A stretch of DNA of 22,258 nt. Source: CAYVOX01 sp964453035 (GTDB lineage Bacteria; Chloroflexota; Anaerolineae; Anaerolineales; Anaerolineaceae). Numbering within the stretch: the stretch's first letter is position 1; each line of letters starts with the position of its first letter. Below are positions 8,229 through 15,356 of the stretch, one piece after another. The stretch covers positions 1 through 22,258 of the forward strand of contig CAYVOX010000039.1 of assembly GCA_964453035.1 (NCBI GenBank), given 5' to 3'. A program made the position numbers and the translations under genes. Under the pieces are notes generated by a model, which was not told where the DNA came from, ran no database searches, and worked only from the letters and a program-made list of their open reading frames with translations.

Positions 8229-8498
8229 ATGATTAATTCAATCAATGTGACTGGTCGATCTCAACTGGACGACGCCTTTGAGCAGTTGCTGGCTTCATCA
8301 TTGGATAGCGTTGAGCCTGACCCGGCATTTGTCGGGCAATTAAAGCGAAGGTTGACGCATAAACCGGAGGTGGAGTTGGAAAAAACACAATGGATGACGG
8401 CATACTTGATGATTGGCGTTGGCTTATTCAGCGGAGCGCTGCTGTTCTGGGTGATTAACCAGCTCTTCAGGGGCGTAAGGGCGATGATCTGGAGATAG
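8229..8498 (+). CDS. Small single-TM protein, candidate anti-sigma factor
   Basis: An 89-residue protein that I do not recognise by name. Residues 11-45 are an acidic-to-basic helical stretch (DDAFEQLLASSLDSVEPDP, then AFVGQLKRRL). Residues about 56-80 form one hydrophobic helix, followed by a short arginine-containing tail. This layout of a short cytoplasmic segment with a single membrane helix resembles the small membrane proteins that accompany ECF sigma factors in Chloroflexota, but no ZAS zinc motif is present. GAGGAG lies in the end of degV, 7 bases before the ATG, pointing to translational coupling. The anti-sigma role is inferred only from position and topology. It is the last gene of the run and is followed by a strong terminator. 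Confidence 0.75.
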   Translation: MINSINVTGRSQLDDAFEQLLASSLDSVEPDPAFVGQLKRRLTHKPEVELEKTQWMTAYLMIGVGLFSGALLFWVINQLFRGVRAMIWR

Positions 8499-8537
8499 AT
8501 ATCTCTGCCTGAATCTAATCAACAAATCATCAACACA

Positions 8538-8580
8538 AACGAATGGATGTTCAAGGCGTCCATTCGTTATTTTTTTTTAT
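8538..8580. terminator. Bidirectional terminator
   Basis: AACGAATGGA pairs with TCCATTCGTT, extended inward by two more pairs around the loop TTCAAGG, and is followed on the plus strand by a run of nine T. It ends the sigma-degV transcript and probably also the minus-strand glutaredoxin transcript, which finishes at 8598. Confidence 0.9.
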
Positions 8581-8597
8581 TACTGCAGGCGAGATCG

Positions 8598-8849
8598 TTA
8601 TTCGTTGGAAATATTACACTTCTCGGCGAGTTGCTGGATCGATGGTTCGACCAGCAGGCTGCCATCAGGAAAGCGAATGGTGGGAACGCTGCGATAACCG
8701 TTGTTGACTTTTTCAACATAAGCGCTGGCTTCTTTATCCTGGTCAATATCAATCCATTGATAGGGGATTTTGTTCTGGTCAAAGAAGCGCAAGGCGCGGC
8801 GCGTATCACCGCACCAGCGGGTACCGTAAATGATAATCTGTTCTGGCAT
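8598..8849 (-). CDS. Glutaredoxin/mycoredoxin-like protein with a CGDT active site
   Basis: An 83-residue thioredoxin-fold protein. The active site WCGDT places the nucleophile at Cys13, but the second cysteine of the usual CxxC is Thr16, so it would act as a monothiol enzyme. The cis-Pro loop RSVPTIRFPDGS and the C-terminal LVEPS are as in glutaredoxin/mycoredoxin proteins of Actinobacteria and Chloroflexota. One further Cys occurs near the C-terminus (EKCNIS, Cys78). The likely role is reduction of mixed disulfides with a low-molecular-weight thiol. The gene begins 3 bases after the stop of the upstream minus-strand gene, so the two form a small operon. The length is normal for the family. 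Confidence 0.87.
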   Translation of the reverse strand: MPEQIIIYGTRWCGDTRRALRFFDQNKIPYQWIDIDQDKEASAYVEKVNNGYRSVPTIRFPDGSLLVEPSIQQLAEKCNISNE

Positions 8850-8852
8850 GGG

Positions 8853-9182
8853 TCAGGCGTTTATCCTTTCATGGAGGGATATAACAAAAAGATTGGCTTC
8901 GGCGAGCAAATCGACTTCTGGTGGGAGGGCATAATTTTCATCAACGCGCATGGTGAGATGTTGCGCCCACAGGTAGAATTGGGGCGAAAAGCCAGGGAGC
9001 GTCGAGAGGGTCTGAAGGGCAATCAGGGCAACCGTGGGGGCGTTTTCAGGGTGAAAACGGGTCAAATAAGCCTGTGCAGCCCAGCCTGCTGCCCGCCGGG
9101 CACAGACGCGGGCTTTTCCTTCAAGACCGTGGGCGCGGGCTTGATGAGCCCTGTCCAGCTCGCGCATAATTTCTTGCTGCAT
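8853..9182 (-). CDS. Small conserved protein of unknown function
   Basis: About 109 residues, predicted soluble and mostly helical. The N-terminal half (QQEIMRELDRAHQARAHG, then KARVCARRAAGWAAQAYL) is rich in Ala and Arg and resembles the helical bundle of HEPN-like proteins, but the HEPN catalytic motif is not evident and I do not assign a function. The start chosen is ATG at 9182. A GTG at 9194 would add four residues (VKTI). GGTGAAG lies about 8 bases before the ATG, so the ATG seems the better choice. It is transcribed just ahead of the glutaredoxin gene, 3 bases apart, and diverges from fmt across a gap of about 70 bases. Confidence 0.7.
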   Translation of the reverse strand: MQQEIMRELDRAHQARAHGLEGKARVCARRAAGWAAQAYLTRFHPENAPTVALIALQTLSTLPGFSPQFYLWAQHLTMRVDENYALPPEVDLLAEANLFVISLHERINA

Positions 9183-9253
9183 GATCGTCTTCACCAGTTA
9201 ATTTTACTGCAAGTTTTGAAGTGGAGCGAGGAACTTATGTTAAAATTAAAAGC

Positions 9254-10168
9254 ATGAAAATTGTGTTCATGGGCTCACCTGAGTTTGCCGTTCCCAGCCT
9301 GCTGAGGCTGGCAGATCAATACACGATTGTGGGGGTTGTCACCCAGCCTGACAGACCGGCAGGACGCGGGCAGGTATTAACCTCACCGCCGATAAAATTG
9401 GAATCGCAAAAGTTGGGCTTGAGTATCATTCAGCCGCAAAAATTGCGCGAACCAGGCGCATGGGAACAACTGCAGACCTGGGCGCCTGATCTTATCGTGG
9501 TAGCAGCTTTCGGGCAAATTCTAAGAGCAAATGTGCTGGAACTACCGCGTTATGGATGCATCAATGTTCATGCCTCGCTGCTGCCCAGGTGGCGGGGAGC
9601 TGCGCCGATCCAGGCTGCCATTATGAATGGCGATAAAACCACCGGCGCAACTATCATGAAGATGGATGCCGGGGTAGATACGGGCTCCATCCTGGCTCAG
9701 AGAGCGGTTGAAATTTTACCTGACGACACAACTGGCTCGCTCCTGCCGCGTTTGGCGGAGGTTGGGGCGGAGTTGCTGGTTGAAACCTTGCCCCGCTACC
9801 TGAGCGGAAACCTGGTGCCCGTGGCGCAGGACGAGGATAAAGCCACACGGGCAGCCATGATCCACAAAGAGGATGCCCTGTTGGATTTGACTCAATCTGC
9901 TGAAGCTTTAGAGCGGCGCGTGAGAGCTTTCCAACCCTGGCCGGGAACATTCATTCCGCGTGAAGACGGGATTCTTAAGATTCTGAAGGCACGCGTCCAG
10001 GCAGGCAGGTGCCAGCCCGGTGAGCGCAGCATCCAGGGGAGATACCCGGCGGTTGGAACGGGCGAGGGTTGGCTGGTGTTGGATTGGGTACAACCCGCCG
10101 GGAAGAAAGCCATGCCGGGTAATGCGTTTCTTCAGGGTTCAAGGGGATGGGTGACGCTCCATGTCTGA
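9254..10168 (+). CDS. fmt: Methionyl-tRNA formyltransferase
   Basis: A 304-residue enzyme that formylates Met-tRNAfMet with 10-formyl-THF for translation initiation. Catalytic-type residues are Asn104 and His106 in INVHASLLPRWRGAAPIQ and Asp142 in MDAGVDTGS, matching Asn106/His108/Asp144 of E. coli. The formyltransferase N-domain runs to about 190, and the C-terminal tRNA-binding domain (RVRAFQPWPGTF onward) is complete. ATG 9254 is chosen because the family starts MKIVFMGSPEF. An in-frame GTG at 9221 would add 11 residues unlike the family. No ribosome binding site lies directly before 9254, but a six-codon ORF with GAGGA ends in an ATGA overlap with it. The last 8 bases overlap the next gene. 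Confidence 0.95.
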   Translation: MKIVFMGSPEFAVPSLLRLADQYTIVGVVTQPDRPAGRGQVLTSPPIKLESQKLGLSIIQPQKLREPGAWEQLQTWAPDLIVVAAFGQILRANVLELPRYGCINVHASLLPRWRGAAPIQAAIMNGDKTTGATIMKMDAGVDTGSILAQRAVEILPDDTTGSLLPRLAEVGAELLVETLPRYLSGNLVPVAQDEDKATRAAMIHKEDALLDLTQSAEALERRVRAFQPWPGTFIPREDGILKILKARVQAGRCQPGERSIQGRYPAVGTGEGWLVLDWVQPAGKKAMPGNAFLQGSRGWVTLHV

Positions 10169-11222
10169 AAAAGTCGGTGCGCCGTTGTCTTTTCTGGTTT
10201 TTGGGGTGGGGGCTATTGGCGGTTACGTGGGTGGGAGCCTGGCGCTGGCCGGGCAAGAGGTGATGTTTATTGAAAGAGCGGAAGTAGCCGAGTCAATTCG
10301 GATGAGTGGATTGCGCGTAAGGGTTGGTGAGGTTGAACGTCACCTGAAGGAAGTGGAGGTGGTTACTTCGGTTCAAGAAGCACTACCCATGCGTAAGTAT
10401 GATGCTGCCATTGTAGCGGTTAAATCCTTTGATACGGAAGCGGTGGCGGAGAGCATCCAGCCAGTGGCGCAGCAGTTCCCTCCGGTGGTGTGCCTGCAAA
10501 ATGGGGTGGAAAACGAACAGGTTTTGAGCAAAACACTTGGCAGTGAAAAGGTAATTGCGGGAACGGTGACAACTGCGGTTGGCCGCGGCGGGGTGGGGCA
10601 GGTTTTTGTGGAAAAGTTGAGGGGGCTGGGGGTAGCCACCGAGCATCCGCTTGCGCCGGCGGTGATAAGCGCGATGAATGGGGCGGGATTGCGCGCCTGG
10701 GGATTTGCAAATGCTGAAGGTATGAAATGGTCGAAGATGCTGACGAATTTGTTGGCTAATGCCTCATCAGCGATTCTGGACTACTCCCCGGCGATGATTT
10801 ATGCTCAGCCTGGATTATTCCGGGCTGAGGTTTTGATGTTGAAAGAGGCTCTGGCGGTGATGCGGGCGATGGAAATTCCGGTGATTGACCTGCCCGCGAC
10901 GCCCGTGAAAGCGCTGGTGAACCTGATGACGAGACTGCCAGCCTGGATGAGCCAGCCGCTGTTATTCCAGGCGCTGGGCAAAGGGCGAGGTGGAAAAATG
11001 CCGTCATTTCATATTGACCTGTACGCTGGACGGGGGAAAAGTGAGGTGGATTACCTCAATGGAGCCGTCTCGCGGTTTGGAAGCAAGGTGGGGGTGGCTA
11101 CGCCGGTCAATGATTGGATGACGCGCGTGCTAGGTCTGCTGACGGGGGGCGAGCTTTCAAAGGATGCGTTGGCGCATAACGCTGAAAAATACCTGGCGTG
11201 GATGAGGGATAACCAGCCTTAA
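10161..11222 (+). CDS. Ketopantoate reductase family protein (2-dehydropantoate 2-reductase)
   Basis: A 353-residue NADPH-dependent reductase of the PanE/ApbA family. The Rossmann fold starts with FGVGAIGG (Gly15, Gly17, Gly20). CLQNGVEN gives Asn114, the catalytic Lys is Lys192 in MKWSKMLTNLLAN, and KSEVDYLNG gives Glu295, matching Asn98/Lys176/Glu256 of E. coli PanE. It is about 50 residues longer than PanE because of an insertion around 240-285. The family also contains enzymes acting on other 2-oxo acids, so the role in pantothenate synthesis is likely but not proven, and I leave the symbol blank. The start overlaps the fmt stop by 8 bases, so the pair is probably translationally coupled. 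Confidence 0.88.
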   Translation: MSEKVGAPLSFLVFGVGAIGGYVGGSLALAGQEVMFIERAEVAESIRMSGLRVRVGEVERHLKEVEVVTSVQEALPMRKYDAAIVAVKSFDTEAVAESIQPVAQQFPPVVCLQNGVENEQVLSKTLGSEKVIAGTVTTAVGRGGVGQVFVEKLRGLGVATEHPLAPAVISAMNGAGLRAWGFANAEGMKWSKMLTNLLANASSAILDYSPAMIYAQPGLFRAEVLMLKEALAVMRAMEIPVIDLPATPVKALVNLMTRLPAWMSQPLLFQALGKGRGGKMPSFHIDLYAGRGKSEVDYLNGAVSRFGSKVGVATPVNDWMTRVLGLLTGGELSKDALAHNAEKYLAWMRDNQP

Positions 11223-11238
11223 GCCGCTACGGAAGGCT
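11215..11238. terminator. Weak hairpin between convergent genes
   Basis: AGCCTT pairs with AAGGCT with an inner CCG/CGG pairing, and the hairpin overlaps the stop codons of both convergent genes. There is no T-run on either side, so a terminator role is doubtful. Confidence 0.3.
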
Positions 11239-11989
11239 AGATGATTAAATCGCAGCGGATGACGTGCTCATCGTAGGACATGGTGACCTTCTGGCCTGGT
11301 TGCAGAACCAGAAAATCGGCATAGTCATTGTTTTCCCATTCGGCAAACAGTAAGCGCCGAATGAGGAGCAAATCGCCAGCCATGCGCTCAAAAGTCCAAC
11401 CGCGTCGGAGAGCTTCCTCCCGCGCGCGGGTTTCAACCTCAGTTCCATTGGAAATTCCCATTTCGATGAAAACAGCGCGCTGGTAGTGCTGCTGCCAGGC
11501 TCCCATCACTTCCATCAGATAATCCGCGTTATCCTGCCCGTACTTGCGAACATATTCGTCGTAAACCTTGCGAATATCCTCTTCAAAATCAGAACCCATT
11601 GAAAGCGAGGTTGCGGTTCCTTCCGCGCGCTCGATGTAATCCTGAGCATACCAATAGGTTCCGGGATGCTGCTCAAATTGCTCCTGATATCTCTGGCGGC
11701 TACCCAGGAACAGGCTGATGCAATCATGCACTCTGGGAATCACCAGGGGGACGGTTGCGGCGGAAAGACCGGCGGTGGCTTTACCGCACAGGCCATAGGC
11801 AAGCGTTACATAATTGTAGCGTTGGGGTGAAGCGGCGTTGATGTACTGCTGAAGCATTTCCCGGAGGTCACCTGGCCTGTGGTGCAAACCGCGCTCAACC
11901 AGAACGACATCCACGATGTGGGGCGAAAGGGCAGCGCAATGATAGGCGGGACGGGCGAGCGCTTCACAGGTCAGGCATAGAATCCGCAT
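11237..11989 (-). CDS. DUF1638 domain-containing protein
   Basis: A 250-residue protein that matches DUF1638 by eye: the N-terminal ILCLTCEAL, the GLCG turn at about 66-69, and RVHDCISLFLGSRQRY followed by PGTYWY. The conserved cysteines Cys5, Cys8, Cys68 and Cys90 with His89 could form a metal or corrinoid-type site, but the biochemical role of the family is not known to me. In other organisms such genes often lie near corrinoid methyltransferases, and none is present here. GGTGGAG lies 5 bases before the ATG. It has its own strong promoter, so it is a separate unit from the five-gene operon upstream of it. It is convergent with the ketopantoate-reductase-like gene, 14 bases apart. Confidence 0.82.
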   Translation of the reverse strand: MRILCLTCEALARPAYHCAALSPHIVDVVLVERGLHHRPGDLREMLQQYINAASPQRYNYVTLAYGLCGKATAGLSAATVPLVIPRVHDCISLFLGSRQRYQEQFEQHPGTYWYAQDYIERAEGTATSLSMGSDFEEDIRKVYDEYVRKYGQDNADYLMEVMGAWQQHYQRAVFIEMGISNGTEVETRAREEALRRGWTFERMAGDLLLIRRLLFAEWENNDYADFLVLQPGQKVTMSYDEHVIRCDLII

Positions 11990-12018
11990 ATTAACTCCAC
12001 CGGGAAAAGAATAAGGGG

Positions 12019-12047
12019 ATTATAACGGGATTGCGGAGGTGGAGCAA
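12019..12047 (-). promoter_or_regulatory. Promoter of the DUF1638 gene
   Basis: On the minus strand, TTGCTC (12047-12042), a 17-base spacer and a perfect TATAAT (12024-12019). It lies in the 79-base gap between the methyltransferase stop and the DUF1638 ATG, with about 25 bases of leader containing the ribosome binding site. Confidence 0.65.
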
Positions 12048-12068
12048 GCGAGATTGGTTGCCAGAAAC

Positions 12069-12821
12069 TTAGGGCGCGTAGCCGAGCGCGTAGAAAGTGG
12101 GGACAAAAAGGATGCGTTCACCTCTTTGCCATGCAACTTCATCCAAACCCTGCATTTGCGATAGTTCGTAAGGAGAGAGGAGAGCGGCGAGATCAGAACG
12201 CAGAACCGACCATTCGGATTCGAGTGCCTGTTGGGAAGGAGGCGATGACCATTGACCGCCGAGCAGACCAGCCTCGACCTGCATGAGACCCGCCTGGATG
12301 AAGTATTGTTTGAGCTTACGTCCCGTTTCAGGGTCAGCGCCTTGCTCTATAAGGGCTTGAGCCTGAAGGTGCCCGAGGGCAACCAGTGGTGCAGGGTGGT
12401 CGATGCGTCCGCCGTAATCGGGTTCAGCAAGAGCTACGATACAGCCCCCTGAACGGGTTACCCGTTTCATCTCGTCCAGCAGGGAGAGGGGGTTGTGAAT
12501 CCAGAGAAGCAGATAATGGCAAATAACAACATCAAAAAAGGCTGCGGGAAGGGGAAGCTTTAGCCCATCCGCCAGCAGGTAACTGGTTGCAGGGTCAGAG
12601 GTGTGGGCAAGGTGTAAAAAATCAAGGCGCAAGTCTAGACCATAGACGCGCGCCTGAGTTTGCCGATGTAAATCAAAAGTGATAACGCCTGTGCCGCAGC
12701 CTACTTCAAGAATATTTGTGGCTGATGAAAGGACGGTTTTCTGGTAGAGATACTGGCGCACCTGGTCCGTCCAGACGGCTTGCCGGGTAAATCGACGGTG
12801 CCATTCGTCCACAGTGAGCAT
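12069..12821 (-). CDS. Class I SAM-dependent methyltransferase, last gene of the Cys-Ala tail operon
   Basis: A 250-residue Rossmann methyltransferase. Motif I is ILEVGCGTGV (37-46), an acidic SAM-ribose contact is Asp63 in YGLDLR, and LLADGLKLPL gives Asp85. The post-motif region FDVVICHYLLLWI and LLDEMKRVTRSGGCIV is of the Methyltransf_11 type. The substrate cannot be told from the fold. ATG 12821 lies 2 bases after the stop of the pseudo-radical-SAM gene with no clear ribosome binding site, so it is almost surely translated by coupling. That arrangement ties it to the radical SAM genes, and it may methylate the same substrate, although this is inference only. Confidence 0.85.
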   Translation of the reverse strand: MLTVDEWHRRFTRQAVWTDQVRQYLYQKTVLSSATNILEVGCGTGVITFDLHRQTQARVYGLDLRLDFLHLAHTSDPATSYLLADGLKLPLPAAFFDVVICHYLLLWIHNPLSLLDEMKRVTRSGGCIVALAEPDYGGRIDHPAPLVALGHLQAQALIEQGADPETGRKLKQYFIQAGLMQVEAGLLGGQWSSPPSQQALESEWSVLRSDLAALLSPYELSQMQGLDEVAWQRGERILFVPTFYALGYAP

Positions 12822-12823
12822 GG

Positions 12824-13984
12824 TTATTTTGGCCGCTGAGCCCAGACTTCTTCGAAGGAATTGTTGAGCAGGTTACCCAGCAGGCGTTCGTCGCCCTGGG
12901 TAGGGAACACATCGCCATCTGGTTCAACATAAAGCCAGGCGCTGCCGGCACCCTGCGGGAGTTCTTCGTGACCCTGGATTTCAGCAGCAACGGGGTTGAA
13001 GGACGAGTAGGGTACTGGAATATCCCAGACGAGGGTAAGCCCCAGGTAGGCAGCGAATTTTTGAGCAGAAACCAGAGATTCATTCAGGTCTGGTTGAATG
13101 GCGCTGAGGGAGAGATGCTTGACCTGCAGGTAACCGAGGGTGGCGATGGCTTCTTCGATCGTGGACGCGTTTTGAGGGTCTAGCGTGAGGTGGACAGTGA
13201 GAGCGATATCCTCCGCTAACACGGCCTTGACGGCTTGCAAGGCTTTCTGGTTGGAAGGATCGAGGGTGAGCATGATGTGATCTAATCCGCTCTGGAGGAC
13301 GGCGCGCAGAAAATCGGGATCTGCCAGGCGCAGCCCATTGGTGAGCAAGCCGGCTACCATGCCCTGTTTTTCAGCGTAGTGAATCAGGTCAACCAGGTCA
13401 TCTCGAAGGGTGGGTTCGCCGCCCGTAAAAACCACATGGGGGATACCCGCCAGGCTTGCTTTTTCGATTATCGTTATCCACTCGGCAGTACTTAGCTCCT
13501 GGCGGACGCGGTCAGCAGGCGCAACCCCTGCCTGAGTGCCATCCGTTTGCCGGTAGGTTAGAGCACAATCTACCCGGTAGGGGGCAGATAGTGAACCGGT
13601 GTAAAGGGCAGCGCGCTCAATATCTAAAAACGTCACCGGGTCTAAATCAGGCGTCTGAACCAGGGTGTTAATCTTCTCACGCACATCAGAAAAATCCTGG
13701 CTGGCCTGGGTTGGTGAGATATGGTATCGCCCGGCGAAGATTTGACCAATTTCGTTCTCAGGAGTCTGCTGGATGATGTGATAGATGTACTCGGCGGCGG
13801 TCTGATTGAGATGAAGGACGGTATGCGCATTGATAATCAGCACGCCTTGACCACCAGGCTCAATGCGCAGGTGCAACCGCAGAGGGCTGGGCGAATCAGG
13901 TGGCGATTGAAAACGATATGTACCGGTTTTGAGCGGAGTGGCGGGAGGGAAAAAGCGTTGAATGAGGTTACGAATGGCTTGCAT
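12824..13984 (-). CDS. Radical SAM paralogue lacking all Fe-S ligand cysteines (pseudo-maturase)
   Basis: A 386-residue protein clearly homologous to the next gene upstream. It shares the N-terminal LRLHLRIEPGGQGVLIINA, a PqqD-like region at about 55-110, SAPYRVDCALTYR, IPHVVFTGGEPTLRDDL, the TNG loop and YVEPDGDVFP. The radical SAM motif CxxxCxxC is replaced without gaps: Cys149, Cys153 and Cys156 of the paralogue are Gln146, Thr150 and Gly153 here. The SPASM cysteines are also gone, and the protein stops soon after EEVWAQ, about 45 residues short. Only one Cys (140) remains. The frame is intact, which argues against a decaying gene. It probably serves as a scaffold or substrate-binding partner of the active enzyme. 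ATG 13984 has GGAGG 5 bases upstream. Its first 17 bases overlap the upstream gene. Confidence 0.88.
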   Translation of the reverse strand: MQAIRNLIQRFFPPATPLKTGTYRFQSPPDSPSPLRLHLRIEPGGQGVLIINAHTVLHLNQTAAEYIYHIIQQTPENEIGQIFAGRYHISPTQASQDFSDVREKINTLVQTPDLDPVTFLDIERAALYTGSLSAPYRVDCALTYRQTDGTQAGVAPADRVRQELSTAEWITIIEKASLAGIPHVVFTGGEPTLRDDLVDLIHYAEKQGMVAGLLTNGLRLADPDFLRAVLQSGLDHIMLTLDPSNQKALQAVKAVLAEDIALTVHLTLDPQNASTIEEAIATLGYLQVKHLSLSAIQPDLNESLVSAQKFAAYLGLTLVWDIPVPYSSFNPVAAEIQGHEELPQGAGSAWLYVEPDGDVFPTQGDERLLGNLLNNSFEEVWAQRPK

Positions 13985-15338
13985 GGATACCTCCGGGTAG
14001 GTGTGGGCGGGCCAGGGGACATCCCCCACCACATTCTGAAAAAAGGGCGCAATTTTGACAATACGCAGGCGCATCCTGACGCTCGCGCAGGCGGACTGCA
14101 AGGTCATGGTTCCAAATGGAGGACCAATCCGCTTTCAGGAAGTTACCAAGCGACTGGTAGTAGGATTGGCAGGGGATGACGCTGCCGTCAGGCTCGATGC
14201 ACATGTTATAAAGGGCGGCTGTGCAGCCTTTGACGCCCAGTTCAAGAAGCATCGGATCAAAATGGCAGTACTGGGTGGGGGTGTACCAGATGAGGCGCTG
14301 CCCGGTACGGTTGGTGTGCGCGCGGGCGATTTCCAGAAGCGGAGGCAGGTCGCTCTCAGCGAGACCGGAGCCGACGGAAGCCCCTCGACCGGAATAAATA
14401 AGCGCATTAAGGCCTATGGTGGGAACGCCAAGCTCTTCAAGGAAAGACAACATCCCGGGCAGGTCGGAGGTGTTTTGCTGTAGCAGGGTAGAGTTCGTCA
14501 TGACGAAAAGGCGCGTGGAAAGGACGTTTTTGATTCCTTGAATAGTATCCTGCCAGGCGCCAGGAACGGATACCATCTGATCGTGAACTGTCGGGATGTG
14601 AGATTCTAAGGTAATCTGAACGTGGTCCAAACCTGCTTCGATAAGTTTCTTGACAAACTGTAAATCCCGTAATTTGCGTCCGTTGGTGTTGATGCCGGTA
14701 ATCTGCCCGTTTTTTTCCGCATGGGCAATCAAATCGGGCAGGTCAGGGCGAAGGGTAGGCTCGCCGCCGGTGAAAACGATGTGAGGGATGCCAATCTGCC
14801 AGAGTCTATCAAGGATGAGCTTCCACTGGTCAGTTGAGAGCTCGGGGAAGGAGCGGGGACGGGCATTGTAGCAATGCGCGCAGTCGTTGTTGCACCGGTA
14901 GGTGAGCGCCAGATCCATGCGGTAAGGAGCGGATGGACGGGTTGAGAAAGGCGCGAGGGTATCGAGATTGAGTTCGCACACCGGGCAGGCGCCATCGGGG
15001 CGGATGAGGTTATCCAAATCGGATGCAAACTGCGCATAGTCATGGTTGGCCTGTTGGCTCGAAATGTTGTAGCGCCGGGTGAGAGAGGTGACCGCCTGCT
15101 TCGGGGAAACTTTTGTGAAGAAAAGATATGCCATAAAGGAGGCGGTTGGGTTGAGGTGAAGTGAACGGCTGGCGTTGACCAGCAACAATCCCTGTCCATC
15201 CTGTTCGAGTCGTAGGTGGAGGCGAGTCTTTTCTGCTCCATTGCGCTGCTCAAAATGGTAAATGCCCGGTGGAGGAAGCTCCACCGTTTGAAAGGATTGA
15301 AACGGTTTTAGCAGACGGATTTTCAGGTCAGAAAGCAT
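13968..15338 (-). CDS. Radical SAM/SPASM maturase with N-terminal PqqD-like domain
   Basis: A 456-residue enzyme. Residues about 50-112 resemble PqqD, the peptide-recognition domain of many RiPP maturases (LHLNPTASFMAYLF...TRRYNISSQQANHDYAQF). CPVC follows at 118-121. The radical SAM core has CNNDCAHC (Cys149, Cys153, Cys156), which binds the SAM-coordinating [4Fe-4S] cluster, then FTGGEPTLR. The C-terminal SPASM region has Cys372, 380, 390, 427, 430, 436 and 440 as ligands for auxiliary clusters. Such enzymes typically build thioether or C-C crosslinks in peptides. The gene follows the Cys-Ala-tailed protein by 18 bases, which is the obvious substrate candidate. No strong ribosome binding site precedes ATG 15338. 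The product is inferred, not known. Confidence 0.92.
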   Translation of the reverse strand: MLSDLKIRLLKPFQSFQTVELPPPGIYHFEQRNGAEKTRLHLRLEQDGQGLLLVNASRSLHLNPTASFMAYLFFTKVSPKQAVTSLTRRYNISSQQANHDYAQFASDLDNLIRPDGACPVCELNLDTLAPFSTRPSAPYRMDLALTYRCNNDCAHCYNARPRSFPELSTDQWKLILDRLWQIGIPHIVFTGGEPTLRPDLPDLIAHAEKNGQITGINTNGRKLRDLQFVKKLIEAGLDHVQITLESHIPTVHDQMVSVPGAWQDTIQGIKNVLSTRLFVMTNSTLLQQNTSDLPGMLSFLEELGVPTIGLNALIYSGRGASVGSGLAESDLPPLLEIARAHTNRTGQRLIWYTPTQYCHFDPMLLELGVKGCTAALYNMCIEPDGSVIPCQSYYQSLGNFLKADWSSIWNHDLAVRLRERQDAPAYCQNCALFSECGGGCPLARPHLPGGIHASHS

Positions 15339-15356
15339 GGATGGGTCCGCGAAGGA

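Noticed and set aside
9221..9253. GTG start extending fmt by 11 residues
   Set aside because: The family start MKIVFMGSPEF lies at 9254; the added residues are not fmt-like.
8547..9257. 236-codon plus-strand ORF
   Set aside because: It is antisense to the glutaredoxin and the small conserved gene, and starts inside a terminator hairpin.
13985..14107. Longer start for the pseudo-radical-SAM gene, deep inside the upstream gene
   Set aside because: The start at 13984 has GGAGG at proper spacing and matches the paralogue's N-terminal region; the extension would overlap the active enzyme's SPASM region and looks unlike the family.
14055..14483. 142-codon plus-strand ORF
   Set aside because: It is antisense to the radical SAM/SPASM gene, with no supporting features.
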